Below are positions 46,694 through 57,931 of a stretch of DNA of 64,000 bases, in pieces. Below the pieces are notes generated by a model. The model made no database searches, was not told where the DNA came from, and saw nothing but the letters and a program-made list of their open reading frames with translations. The DNA comes from Emmonsiellopsis sp. PD_33 (Eukaryota > Ascomycota > Eurotiomycetes > Onygenales > Ajellomycetaceae). Each line of letters opens with the position of its first letter. Within the stretch, counting starts at the first letter, position 1. The stretch lies in NCBI GenBank assembly GCA_032988165.1, contig JANTQF010000166.1, positions 1-64,000 of the forward strand. The letters are read 5' to 3'. A program made the translations under genes and the position numbers.

Positions 46694-47227
46694 CTTGTTT
46701 CCTTCTCTTCTCTTGGGTTGTTGTTATCCCACTCCCGTGATGGATTCTGTGGCTGAGGGTTGAGCGAGAGGGGAAGGCAGATCACCGAAGATTGCTGTTC
46801 CTGGAGTTTGCCTGGTCAAGTCGTATTGTAGCGGGGTATCCTATTGTTTGATGCCACTCGACGGATGGGGGTTTTGCTTGTTGAAATCAAATGTTGGTAG
46901 AATTCGCGCTTGAATTGGACAGCCTGTTGTGTTCGAAGAGAGACACTGTTCCGAGTCAGCAGCGGAGTCGCAGTTGTGTCTGGCAGAAAGCGAAACGATT
47001 TAGACGGCGGCTCCACTGATCGTCAAGGAAGTCAATCCCAGCACAAGCCCGCATCAAGAGTTGAATACACACCTAATAAGGCTAATTAAGGTGGGACTGT
47101 TCGTGGCAATGGATGATGGAGCAGCCACAGCGTTCGCTCTCGCGGAGAAGAAGGGAGCAGAGGAGGAGTGCGCGGTGATGCGAGACTCGACAGCCGCTGA
47201 CCTGACAGAAGAGACGCCACTGGCCAA

Positions 47228-47263
47228 GGGGAGTCGGGGGGTCGGGGGGTCGGGGGGTCGGGG
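47228..47263 (+). repeat. G-tract array with quadruplex potential
   Basis: Five G-runs (4, 6, 6, 6 and 4 G) are separated by AGTC, TC, TC and TC. This satisfies the usual G-quadruplex rule with very short loops. It lies about 540 bases upstream of the ATG of the minus-strand 401-aa gene, with the G-rich strand as the template strand. Confidence 0.85.
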
Positions 47264-49221
47264 AACCAAGCCTGGTGGCAGCAACTTGGACTCGCGACGG
47301 GAGAAATGAAGGCGGCGATTGGGCGGGCTGCGGGCGTGTATTCGTATTACGCGGCGGTGCAGGGGGATCGTCGGGCGCCAGGTATCTTCCCCGCAGTTTC
47401 TGGCGGCAAGCGACTTCCGCTGATACGCGTATTGTCATCGCGTGTAATCGCGTAACTTGATTCATTTCCGGTCAATATCAAATCGTCTCCGGATAGAATT
47501 CTTAGTATATCAAACATGCGTCCTTCATCTTTTGGCTTTCGAAACACCATTCATTTCACGATTGACAGAGTTATTCTGATCCCTCCTACTGCCCAAAACA
47601 ATGTCCCCGTTCCCCACTACCTGTCTGGACTAATCAGACTCGTACTTCGCTCCTTTGCGTCTGATTCAGCGAGGTCGAGACCAGCCCTGGGCCAGCTGTT
47701 CCAGCGACGGCATGTCCGTCTCACCAATGGGCGCCGGTTTTGGCGAAAGGAGAATACCCACGACACTTTTATGGCGCCATGTCGTTGCAGCCCTACTAGG
47801 CGGTTCGTGTTGACAGGCTGCGGCGCAAAGCCCAGCGCATGTAACCGGAGATGGACGATACCAGAGTCACCGTGGAGAATGCCCACCGCGTCCAGCATAA
47901 TTCCTATCACTTGACAACATGCCGTGCGGTGTGGCTGTATATCATTTGACGAAAACCCTCGATCACACACTATCTGGGGGTTTATGTTTGTTTGTTTCCC
48001 TAGGTTCCGGCAACCATCCGACAAAGCCTGGAGAAAAATTTCCGCTTGTTGTATTTCTAGGATAATTGCCGATGCGATGCATAATCCCGTTGAACTTCCC
48101 CTTGAACGATAACTAATTCTTTTATTTTCCCCCGGTGACGTACTTGTGCAACCGGCCAAACAAAGGAGAAAACGGCTCCCCTCACACATCCAGGCACACG
48201 AAGGGATTGTCTTAGACACGCTATCGTGTCTATCTATCCCTTCCAGCAAACAAATAATGATCTCAGTCCATATCCCCACTCACAAGCCTAGCTGGCAAGA
48301 AGTACGGATAAAAAAATTATCTATCCAACAACCCCTCCCCAACCATCTTCATCCGCATCCAAATTCGCCCCCGCAATATATGCTTAATCAAAAACAGAGC
48401 CAGGGGGGTCCCCAACCATGTGCCACTGTCAGGGCATAAAAAATCCGCTTATCCCAGCCATTAACAGGGCGTTTTTATATGTAATGCCATGCCATCCGCC
48501 GCGTGTGAAACCAAGCAAGCTGAAAATCGTGCAGTTTCAGTTAAGACAAGCCTACGATCCCGGTTTAGTTCGATCATGAACCACATGAAATTTATTTTGA
48601 TTTGAAGAACCGAATTGATATGACAAGATATTTTTTTACCCGCTTATCGCTGTACAACTAGAATGGGATGTCCACACCATGGTCCCCTTTTTATCTACAT
48701 AGACATAACTCATCAATCAATCCGAACAATCACCAATTCAAGTAAAATATACAGCTCCTACAAAAAAAAGGGAAGGGAGAGGAAGCTCTCCCTGACACTG
48801 CACAAACAGGGGCTCACCCATCCAACTCCCTCCCAAGCTCATCTAAGACATCCATCCTCGAGATCTACGCTGAACCTCCCAAGTGACGTATACACCCATC
48901 CAATCATTGTCCCGGCCACGTCTGTGCTTGGGTTACAGTTGCGTTAGGGATTATTTATTTGAGTTTATGAAGAGCTGTTAGTTGTTGTGTTTTTCGGTTG
49001 GAGATGGTTCTTGGGGGTGTAGTTAGTTGGGTTGATGGATGGGTTTGTCTCAATCAGTTGACGTTTATATATGAGGATTGTTTTCGGATGGGGAATTTGA
49101 TAATATGTATTCCGTAGAGCATCTTAGATAACATATATAAATATAGCTTTGGGCTCGGGTTCGTGGCAGGGCTCTTTATAATATGTAAGGACCGATCCGT
49201 TGGCGAAAAAAGGGGGGAACA

Positions 49222-49237
49222 CCCCCCCCCCCCCCCC
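49222..49237. repeat. C16 homopolymer
   Basis: A run of sixteen C in the 3' region of the racemase gene. Confidence 0.88.
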
Positions 49238-49373
49238 ACCCTACTAAATGCATCTATATAGGCAATAGATCTATCGCAAAGCAGCCACATGCCCAGGTGG
49301 GAAAGAAAAGATTCCAGAAAGGGTATAGATATCAATACCACCTCCCTAACAACCCACACCGTAAATAAACCCC

Positions 49374-50637
49374 CTACAACTTCGACCCCCCAACCCTAAC
49401 CAACGCCCCATTAACCACATCAAACTCCTTCCCCCTCCTCCACCCCATCCAGCTCGCCAACGTCTCCTCACCCCCCTTACTAGGGCTCAACCCCTCACTA
49501 TCCCACCCGCCTTCTCCAGCTCCAAACTTCAACGCCGGAGTCTCCGACAGCGTCACCGCCGCCCGCTGCTCATACCCCGCGTCCTCGAGCTCCCCATTCT
49601 CCAACACAGGCGTCGCGCACGCATCCGTCCCGTCAAAAATACCCTCCCACTCCCTGCGCGTCTTCTCCTTGAACTTCCCCGTCAACACCCCCCTCATATA
49701 CGGCCACGTGCGAGGATCCTCGCGCATCCCACTCGACCCCGCGGGCGTCATATCCGCCGGCGTAAGATCCAGCCCCTTGAGCAGGGCCGCGTAGAACTGC
49801 GGCTCCAGCGCGCCGATAGCAAAGTACTTCCCATCCCTAGTCTCATAAGTGTCGTAGTACGGACAACCGCTGTCGAGCAGGTTGTGGCCGCGCGGGGCAG
49901 ACCAGGAGATGTTCTTCTGCGCGAGTCGCGGCATGGTGGCTAGATAGGCGGAGCCGTCGACCATATTGGCCTCCACGACCTGGCCCCTACCCGTGCGCTC
50001 GCGGGATAGGAGCGCAAGCAGGATGCCGAGGAAGCACATGGCGCCGCCGCCGGCGAAGTCGCCGATGATGTTACCCGGGGCATATGGCTTTTCGCCGGCG
50101 CGCCCGAGCATGCCCAGCACGCCGGAGACGGCGATGTAGTTGATGTCGTGCCCGGCCATGTCTTTGTATTTGCCGTCGCGGCGGAAGCCGGTCATTCGGG
50201 CGATGATTAGGCGGGGGTTCTTCTTTAGGAGGACGGTGGTGGGGGAGAGGCCGAGCTTTTCTAGAACGCCGGGCCGGAAGGGGTCTATGAGGATGTCCGC
50301 GTTGGAGACGAGGGAGAGGAGGACGGCACGGGATGCGGGGGATTTGAGGTCTAGGCTGATGGAGGTCTTGTGCCGGGTTAGGAGGTCGGGGGTTTCTGTT
50401 GGTAGGTCATTGGGAGAAGAGTGCGCTTTTGGGTGTGGGCGGTCGATGCGGAGGACGGAGGCGCCATAGTCGGATAGGAGGAGGCCGGCGAAGGGGCCTG
50501 GTTTATTTCAGAAGAATGTAAGTTAGAATTGAGGGCTGGGATACGTGTTGGATACTGTGCTTGGACGTACCTGGAGCTAGACCAGCAAGTTCGAGGACCC
50601 GCAGGCCCTTGAGGGGTGGAGATGAAGCAGAGGACAT
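49374..50637 (-). CDS. Peroxisomal alpha-methylacyl-CoA racemase (CoA-transferase III fold)
   Basis: Exons 50637-50571 and 50497-49374 give 396 aa. The fold is the CaiB/BaiF (type III CoA-transferase) family. Features point to alpha-methylacyl-CoA racemase, which interconverts (2R)- and (2S)-methylacyl-CoA so that branched chains can enter beta-oxidation. Seen: LELAGLAPGPFAGLLLSDYG at the N-terminus; LIIARMTGFRRDG; the catalytic His of GHDINY at residue 139 and Asp of GDFAGG at residue 169. Their 30-residue spacing equals the H126/D156 pair of the bacterial enzyme MCR. RGQVVEANMVDGSAYL is also present. The last three residues are SKL, a perfect peroxisomal targeting signal type 1. Other members of the family (formyl-CoA transferases) lack this His/Asp arrangement. 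The intron keeps frame. The next gene upstream on the same strand is the APH-like kinase, 0.5 kb away. Confidence 0.92.
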
Positions 50638-51127
50638 TGTTCAACCCCTTGCACTATGAATGGCTTCGAGAGATCGAATCGAGCTCCCAGACCTCCCGGT
50701 GTTGGCTGGTCGTCCAGATTATATCAACCATCCTGGCGGAGGAGCTTGGAGCACCGAATACTAATAGCCTGTGTCGGGCCGAGTGGCATGGCGCCAATTT
50801 GGTAGCCGAGGTGAGCGGGCCGAATGTGGGGATATCACATCTATTCCGGGGTAAAAAGATTATTTTTTATTGTTTGGTCTCACCAAAGAGTCAAGGACTG
50901 CAAGAAAGAGAAAACAATGAAATCAAGACCGAAAATACTTTTCGTTAAATTAAAGAGTGTTTTACAACTACAGCTTTTTTTTGTTTATTTTAATATCAAA
51001 AACGCCCACTCGGACTAAATCTGATGCAGGAAAAAATGCAACCCAGGTGTCGAAATCAGCAGAACTAGACAAAATAAACAGGCCGTAAAAACATCGCGGT
51101 AAACGCATTCCCAGGGATACCTCAGAT
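50638..51127. other. Intergenic, 490 bases
   Basis: Spacer between two minus-strand genes, holding the promoter of the racemase gene and the 3' UTR of the kinase. No gene. Confidence 0.6.
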
Positions 51128-52432
51128 CTATTCTAGGAATCTCTCCCTCAAGCTCCACGGCTCCCCGCTGTCGTACGCATTTAGCCACTTCCAGATAAGC
51201 TTGCCCCAAACGTCGGAATTATGGACGGCTATCTCAAAGTCTGCCTTCAGTGTGCTCATTTTTGCCACTTCTAGCCAGAGTGGCTGGAGGCGCCCCATTT
51301 CGCTGATAAACAGGTCCCGTAGTTGAGTTTGCTCATATTCCAGCAAGTGCTCCCAATACCCTGGGTTAATGCCCTCGTTATCTAAATCGGCATCTGGGTC
51401 TTCGTAATCGCCGCTGGTTGTTGGTTGCTCCGTGGAATAGCTCTCTCGTTGAGGTTTTTCGTATCGATTACGACCTTCAAGTAAGTGTGGGATTTGGCAG
51501 GCTCGCCATAGAGGTAGGGTAGAGACACACTCCCAATCAACGATTCCAGTGAGCTTTCCTGATTCATCGACTAGGATATTTTGCCTGGAAAGGTCGTCGT
51601 GGAAAAGGATTGTAGACTCGACTGGCTCGGTAGGCGGAAATATGTTGGGGAGGAGTTTCAAAAGTCTCTGGGCAGCATCCTTCGCGTTCTCAGCATCTTC
51701 AATCTCGTCCTCATCATTGGATTCTTTCAAAGTACGTTCCTGATCCGTTATAGTAAGGGTCAGTCGAGCATGAAGCCAGTCGTGGCTATTGCGAAATGGC
51801 CCTCGGGGGATATCGTGCGAAAGATGGTCACCCCAAAAGAATATCATGGACACTATACGTCCCAAAGTGAAGGATGATTTGGGAGCATAGTCAACGCCGT
51901 GGGGTCCAGCAGGCTCTTCTTTTCGTGCATTATAGAGACTGCCAATCCCATCAAATCTCTTCTCGAACAGTTTGGCCTGGTAAGACGCAAGTTGCTTAAC
52001 CAACTCTTCCTTGGCCTCCATAGACATTTTCCTCCATTTTCTGCGCAAAGGCTGACCAGGCATCAACTCCATCAAAATCCACTCAAAGTCGAGATCATTG
52101 TCACTCGACTCGTCGAATGCAATTATGCCAGGGACCGGGATGCCTATTTCCTCACGGACATAGTCGATAGTTGCAATTTCGCTGGTCGTCTTGTAATGGG
52201 GGTCCACAGGCAGAGACACACGCATCAAAAAAGTTCCCTTGTCTGTGTCCACTTTGTAAAGTTTGTTGAATGCCCCTTGAGTATAGAAATGGACTTGACA
52301 TGGTCCATCTGGCTCAATCGTCAAGTGCTTTCGGACGATGGATTCTATAACATCGCTTTTTGGTTCCACTGTCCAGTAAGGCTCCGAACCAAAAAGCACC
52401 TCCTTCCACCCAAGCCCATATTGCTTAACCAT
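51128..52432 (-). CDS. APH-family (aminoglycoside phosphotransferase-fold) kinase
   Basis: An intronless frame. From the ATG at 52432 it encodes 434 aa. The family is the eukaryotic-like APH/choline-kinase fold widely expanded in filamentous fungi; substrates are mostly unknown, and resistance activity should not be assumed. Seen: N-lobe GAFNKLYKVDTDKGTFLMRV (nucleotide loop and Lys-type strand), the hinge ILMELMPGQPL, the catalytic loop HDDLSRQNILVDESG, then GIVDWECVSTLPLW, which carries the metal-binding Asp. The frame continues upstream to an ATG at 52603, but the 57 extra residues are hydrophobic and basic without family likeness. The ATG at 52432 has the better context (AGCATGG). The 5' LTR of a retrotransposon ends the upstream region only 281 bases before this ATG. 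Confidence 0.85.
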   Translation of the reverse strand: MVKQYGLGWKEVLFGSEPYWTVEPKSDVIESIVRKHLTIEPDGPCQVHFYTQGAFNKLYKVDTDKGTFLMRVSLPVDPHYKTTSEIATIDYVREEIGIPVPGIIAFDESSDNDLDFEWILMELMPGQPLRRKWRKMSMEAKEELVKQLASYQAKLFEKRFDGIGSLYNARKEEPAGPHGVDYAPKSSFTLGRIVSMIFFWGDHLSHDIPRGPFRNSHDWLHARLTLTITDQERTLKESNDEDEIEDAENAKDAAQRLLKLLPNIFPPTEPVESTILFHDDLSRQNILVDESGKLTGIVDWECVSTLPLWRACQIPHLLEGRNRYEKPQRESYSTEQPTTSGDYEDPDADLDNEGINPGYWEHLLEYEQTQLRDLFISEMGRLQPLWLEVAKMSTLKADFEIAVHNSDVWGKLIWKWLNAYDSGEPWSLRERFLE

Positions 52433-52712
52433 GCTGCTTGGAAACGACAAACGGCGGTTGGGGAGCGTAATGGATAGTAAGCAGGGGAATGTGTAAGCCA
52501 GTTGTTTCAGTTTCTGCCGCAGAACAAGGTAGTGAAATCTGACAGGCAATAAAATGTGGAGCGAAATGATAAATATATACTTCCTTTTGCGTAGAATCTC
52601 CATGAGTCAGTGTTCAAACCTTGGGAGGGCTGAGGTCTAAGTCACTTGGCCGCAAAAGGAAAGGCCCATCTGAGAACACTAATTAGGTTAGGTTAGATCG
52701 ACACCTTATTTA

Positions 52713-52824
52713 TGTTGGCCATACACCTCCAGCCTCCCAATTGGGCATAGCACACTTACATGATTGCATGGTAGATAGATTCCTCACTAGTGTAGCAATA
52801 CAAGAGATCTTCAACCTTCCCACA
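52713..52824 (+). repeat. 5' LTR
   Basis: 112 bases, TGTTGG...CCCACA. It differs from the 3' LTR only at six dinucleotides, where this copy reads CA and the other TG. Confidence 0.93.
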
Positions 52825-52839
52825 GGTTATAGCCTAGAT
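52825..52839 (+). other. Primer-binding site, half-tRNA type
   Basis: GGTTATAGCCTAGAT directly follows the 5' LTR. It resembles the copia-type site (GGTTATGGGCCCAG) that pairs with an internal stretch of initiator tRNA-Met rather than its 3' end, with small changes. Confidence 0.6.
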
Positions 52840-53076
52840 AGTACATTTTTTATTAAAAACTGCTATAATTAAGACTGAAAGGTTCATCTGAATCAAATTT
52901 CTCATCAGATCTATAGTGCAATATTTAATTATTCAGAATTTGCACATCTTTTGCATTTTTCATGCTCATTTTACAATTTCTCATGATGTGAAAATTTTTC
53001 AGACTATATAAACAATTTTTCAGACATCTCACAGGCATATTATCAGTAGATTTTTCAGACTACAACTACCCCAGTA

Positions 53077-56000
53077 ATGTATAGGATGCCTGACAACATG
53101 TCTGACATCCTCCAATCAGCAGGCACCTTTGGTGCTCATCACATTATTTTAGCTCACTCTCTGATGAGCTATAGAGCTACTGAGCTTGATGTCCAGACCA
53201 TAGAGCCTGCATACCTAAATGTGCAGACCTCAGAACCTGCCTACCTCAGTCCTACAGGGACTGCAGATAGTGATACAAGTTGCACACAGCTATCAGATAG
53301 ATTATGTGGTGTGTCTGTAGATCTAAATATCTTAGTTACTATGATATAGGATGCTCTCATAGAGATGATAACTCACCTCTTCATCTCTATTAAAGCTATA
53401 TAGGTAATCTTCCTGCAGCCCACTATCTCATACAATATTACTAGGAAGAAATTACATGAGTATCAGAAGGAAGTTCAACAGACAATCAAAACCAAAGACA
53501 TCATTACTTTTGATAGTATAAACTATGAATTCTAGCACACTGAGATTCTTATGGATACTAAAGTTATTAGTGCAACTAACATTCTATTAAAAAATCAAGA
53601 TGAGAGCCCCTCTAAGTGAACTTGCAAACAGGCTAAATAGTCTGTATGATTGAAGGCATTATATTACTGAATTCTTACAAGTTTATAAGATAATATTCAG
53701 GCTGTACTTAGCACTCTAGAACCAGATAATACTGTGACTCTATAGGAGAAAATTAATATGAAGTATACTATCTCTCTAGCAAAGAAGTGCATGCTTATTA
53801 TCAAGAAACTAATAACTCTTTAAGTTAAGAATACTAATTATATGCTCTATCAGTAGCATTTTCACTATCTTACTACTTATCATAGGGAGCTCTCAGTCAG
53901 ATCAGAAGACATTTACCATGACATGTTTCTATTAGGACTTAAAGACTTTCAGAAGCAGTTTGTAAAGACTTAACTTGATAAGTTCTTTTCTATGGGCTAG
54001 GAATAGATTGCAAACATTGACATTAATGACCTTATAAAGTAGTTGATGAATTATTATGATAAGAAATCAACTGACCCCCTCCTGAAGAATCCTACTGTGA
54101 ATTTTACAAACACCTTATCAAATTCAAATTTGAATTCAAATATGAACACCACTGACTCAAAGGGCTCAAAGGGGAAATACTATAGCTATTATAAGATCCC
54201 TGGACATAAGAATGAGCAGTGCTGGCAGTTATACTCTGAGTAATGACTGAAATAACTGAACTCAGACAACTTAAATAAATTAAGTGATTTGAATAAGAAT
54301 AAGGGTAATAGATCTAGCAATTTCAAAAAGAGTAAGAATGGTAAAGATCTTATGTCATACCAACCTTCTATAAATACTGTGATGGTCCAGGGTGAAGCCT
54401 TTTTGACTACATCAGACAATTCCTCAAGATCATAATATTTAAATATGTGTGTCAGCTTTAATATAACTGGTGAATGTCATTTGATGCTCAGCTATCAGCC
54501 ATATAAAGATAATCTTAGTGTTGACATCACAACAAGTAATAAGGTAAAGATAGAAGGAATCAGCAATATAATTTTTAAGGTTGAGGGTAGTAACATTCCA
54601 CTATATGATATTCACTACCTTCCAGATTTGACAGTTAACTTACTGTCATACATGCAGTTAAAGGATCAGAATTACAGATTCACTCTATCCAACTCTATAC
54701 TATTATATTTTGTCTGTAGGGCTCTAAACAGTGTTACATTCAATGCTATATGGACTGGCAAAGGTGATGTATATAAGATTGTGAAATGAGAGTCTGAAAT
54801 TGATGTCAACTATATTAGTAAAGTGATCAATTATATCATAAAATTGCATGAATATAAATCTTCTGATTTAAACTAAAAGATCAGCCTCACAGCTACAGCT
54901 ACTACTACTATATCCTCAATCCTGACATCAGAGCCACCTTCAGTTAGTAAAACACTCATGGAATGGCATAGAGACCTCAGGCATGTCCACACAGGTACTA
55001 TTATCACAATATCTAAGAATTCTCATGCAGGTGTTAAGATAATCAGCCTGAAATCTAAATTCTATTATAAGAACTACATTAAGGCTAATATGACTTGGCA
55101 TTTCTCTAAGACCCCCATACCTTAATTGATTTATCTAATCAAGAAGATTCACATCAATCTCACAGGGAGAGGTAAAATGTTGGATGATTTATCTGACTAC
55201 CTCCTAGAGTCCTGACAGGGGATAAAATATTACATGCTCATGACATGTAATACAACATGTTATAGATGGGTATATTTTCTCAAGACAAAGAATGAGACAG
55301 TTAACACTTTTAACTACTAACTTAAATTTATATAGAATATGAGGTTTACAGCTCCTGCATTCCTACATATAGATATAGATGGTGTTTTTCAGTCCAGCAA
55401 AATAATCAATCTGATAACTCAATAAGGGATTAAATGGGAACTAACTATACTACAGTCACTACATCAGGATGGAGTCTCTAAGTACAGTATTTATACAGTG
55501 ATGGGATATATGAGAGTAATTCTCAATCAGAGTGGATTACTCAAGAAGTTCTGAGCAGATATTCTATATGTAGTTGTAGATATTATGAATAATACCCTAA
55601 CATCTATGATTTTATATAATAAAAGGTTCTGGCTGCAGACAGCAGATTTAGTTACCTCTAGCTCTCATATAATTCTAGTATGTGCCCTATTTAATATACT
55701 ACCCCAGGTGAAACATTTTCACCACATCAGAGTGTCTGCATACACTCACCTGCATGGTTTGCAGAAGTCAGCAGATAAACTGTCTCCTCACATAAGATTA
55801 TATAAATTAATTGGATCCATTGGGACCTCAATTTTTTGACTCTGAGACCCTGAAGAAGATAAGATAATCTCCTTATTAGATGTTAGATTCAGTGAGAATG
55901 ATATTAAAGATTCTAAATATAGAGTCTACTTCCTATAGAATCTACTCAACCCTGAGGCCCCCATCAGGCTAATAGATAAATCAATTCATATGGAAGATAA

Positions 56001-57714
56001 CATGGAGGCTCCTACAGGCAGTCTGAATGACTTGTAGATACATCCTGTGAAGTCTTTTGCAACCTATGTCCTCTTATCTGATATAGGTGGTCTACCTAAA
56101 TTGTTTAAGAATGCCATATTAAGGCCAGAAGGAGTAAGTAAGTACTAATGAAAATCAATATAGTGTGAAATCATTAACCTATAATACTGAAAAATGTGGT
56201 ATCTCATCCCTCAATCCAACATACTGATTGGGGAGCCAGTAGCCCCAGGCTGCTGAGTATTTATTGAAAAAGACTAACCTTAAGATCTAAATGTGAATTC
56301 AGATAGAATCTTACAAAAATCTTATTAAATAGTTTGTAGTAACTGACTTAAGAAGAGTAATAGAGAGGAAACCTACACATCTGTTATAACTAACACTACA
56401 AACTGTATATTATTTGTAGTTACTGTAAAGTTTGAATGGACATTATAACAGACAGACATTGTACTAGTCTATCTATATGGTTGCCTGAGTAAGGAAATCT
56501 ATATGAGGCAACCTACTGGATTTGAAGATGACACTCTGAATACACTTATCTGCACTGTAGGAAGAAGTCTTTACAGTCTGAATTCAGCTGCAAAGATTTG
56601 ATATGATTTTTTGATAGCCTATCTCATTGAATTAGAATTCACAGTAAGTTCATATAACTCTACTCTCTAATATTATAAGGAAATACCACATCTCTATATA
56701 ATCATCTACATTAATGATTTGAATATAGTCTCTGAGATTCTAGAGAAAGCCAATTGATTGGTGAAAGCTCTCAGTGAGAAGCTAGAGGTTAAGGATTTGC
56801 ATGAACTGTAAAAATATTTAGGCATGAAAGTTAACTACTTGCCTGAGAGAATTAAGTTGACTTACTAATACTATATTAAGTGATTAGTAGAGGATTTTTA
56901 TATGAATGACATCATTACAGTTCATATGCTCATGGAGGAAGCTTTTCACATTGATGATTTCCCTGTTTCTAAGAGTAAAGCAGGTTTCACAAAGTAATGT
57001 TATTAACAGGACATAGAGTGCATTCAATATCTCACAGTTAAAACTCAGCCTAATATTATGTGCACAGCTTCACTACTTGGGTAGCACAGCTCCAACCCAA
57101 CCCTGAAGTCATGGAAGGCACTATTACATGTCATCTAATATTTAAAAGGAACCCTAAATGTAGGCCTTTTTTATAGATGTTATGCAGCTAAAAACAGCCT
57201 GATCTCTAAGTTCCCAAATAACACCTATCTCCCTGTTGGATATATAGATTTCAATTGGGCAGGTTCATTAAATGACAATTAAAAATCTACATCTAGCTAT
57301 ATCTTCAAGCTTGCAGAATCCTCAATATCATGACAATCCACTAAATAGGCCTATATATCTTTCAGTTCAAATGAAGTTAAATACATTGCACTCAGTAAAG
57401 CAGTTTATAAGGCAACATGAATCTGAAATCTCATGTGAGAGCTCAGATTCATAACTACATCTTCTATATAGATCTGTGTGGATAATAAGGGCACCATTGA
57501 CCTCACTTAAGTCACCATAATTATAGCTCACAGTAAGCATATAGACATGCAATTCCACTATTCACAATCTCAGTTGAAAAATAGCATTATCTCACTAGAA
57601 TACATTCCAACAACCAAAATGACTGCAGATGGCCTGATGAAGCCTCTGGGCATAGTTGTATTTACACACTTCATTAATTTGTTAGGGACTCTGGTGGGGA
57701 ATAGTAGAAAGTAG
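53077..57714 (+). pseudogene. Decayed copia gag-pol
   Basis: Remnant of one long polyprotein gene broken by many TAA, TAG and TGA stops. Landmarks in order: an ATG at 53077 and gag N-terminus; a zinc knuckle near 54179-54228 where both leading Cys are Tyr; a protease region at about 54440-54780; an integrase segment (MEWHRDLRHVHTGTI) from about 54960 to 55840; a reverse transcriptase block with SLYSLNSAAKI near 56560 and the catalytic YxDD box read as YINDL at 56707-56721 (first Asp to Asn); and RNase H and tail ending near 57714. The longest intact stretches are 60-114 codons. No functional protein can be made by this copy. Confidence 0.85.
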
Positions 57715-57810
57715 CAAGTCTGGTCATGTATCTAGGTTTTTTCTGCTGTCTGGCAATATTTTGTTGTTTTTTAGTGTTTTTTTGTGAGATCTATGTACAT
57801 AGCTCTGCCT

Positions 57811-57819
57811 GAGAGGGGG
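57811..57819 (+). other. Polypurine tract
   Basis: GAGAGGGGG immediately precedes the 3' LTR, the expected plus-strand primer site. Confidence 0.8.
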
Positions 57820-57931
57820 TGTTGGCTGTACACCTCCAGCCTCCTGATTGGGCATAGTGTGCTTACATGATTGCATGGTAGATAGATTCCTTGCTAGTGT
57901 AGCAATATGAGAGATCTTCAACCTTCCCACA
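57820..57931 (+). repeat. 3' LTR
   Basis: 112 bases, same ends as the 5' LTR. It reads TG at each of the six positions where the 5' LTR reads CA, and is otherwise identical. Confidence 0.93.

Larger units (their letters stand above)
46694..49373. other. Intergenic, 2.7 kb
   Basis: No gene supported. The left part is the promoter and leader of the 401-aa gene, with the G-tract array. Opposing frames at 47516-47914 (plus) and 47617-48279 (minus) overlap and have no coding character. The right end is the 3' region of the racemase gene and contains a C16 run (49222-49237). Confidence 0.55.
52713..57931 (+). mobile_element. Ty1/copia LTR retrotransposon, defective
   Basis: A complete 5,219-base element: two 112-base LTRs starting TGTTGG and ending CCCACA, flanked by a perfect 5-base target duplication ATTTA (52708-52712 and 57932-57936). 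A primer-binding site and a polypurine tract sit in their proper places. Internal order is gag (zinc-knuckle remnant), protease region, integrase, reverse transcriptase and RNase H, which is the Pseudoviridae/copia order. All frames carry many stops. By eye there is no CpG in the whole element; the nearest CpGs are at 52699 and 57981 in the flanks. The element is AT-richer than its neighbours. It lies between the APH kinase and the GH43 gene. Confidence 0.93.

Noticed and set aside
47516..48279. Opposed 132- and 220-codon frames
   Set aside because: They overlap on opposite strands, with no recognisable domain or exon structure.
52433..52603. 57-residue N-terminal extension of the APH kinase
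   Set aside because: No family likeness, weak composition and a better ATG context at 52432; more likely leader sequence.
53077..53349. Gag N-terminal frame as a functional gene
   Set aside because: It is the first intact stretch of a polyprotein interrupted by many stops downstream.
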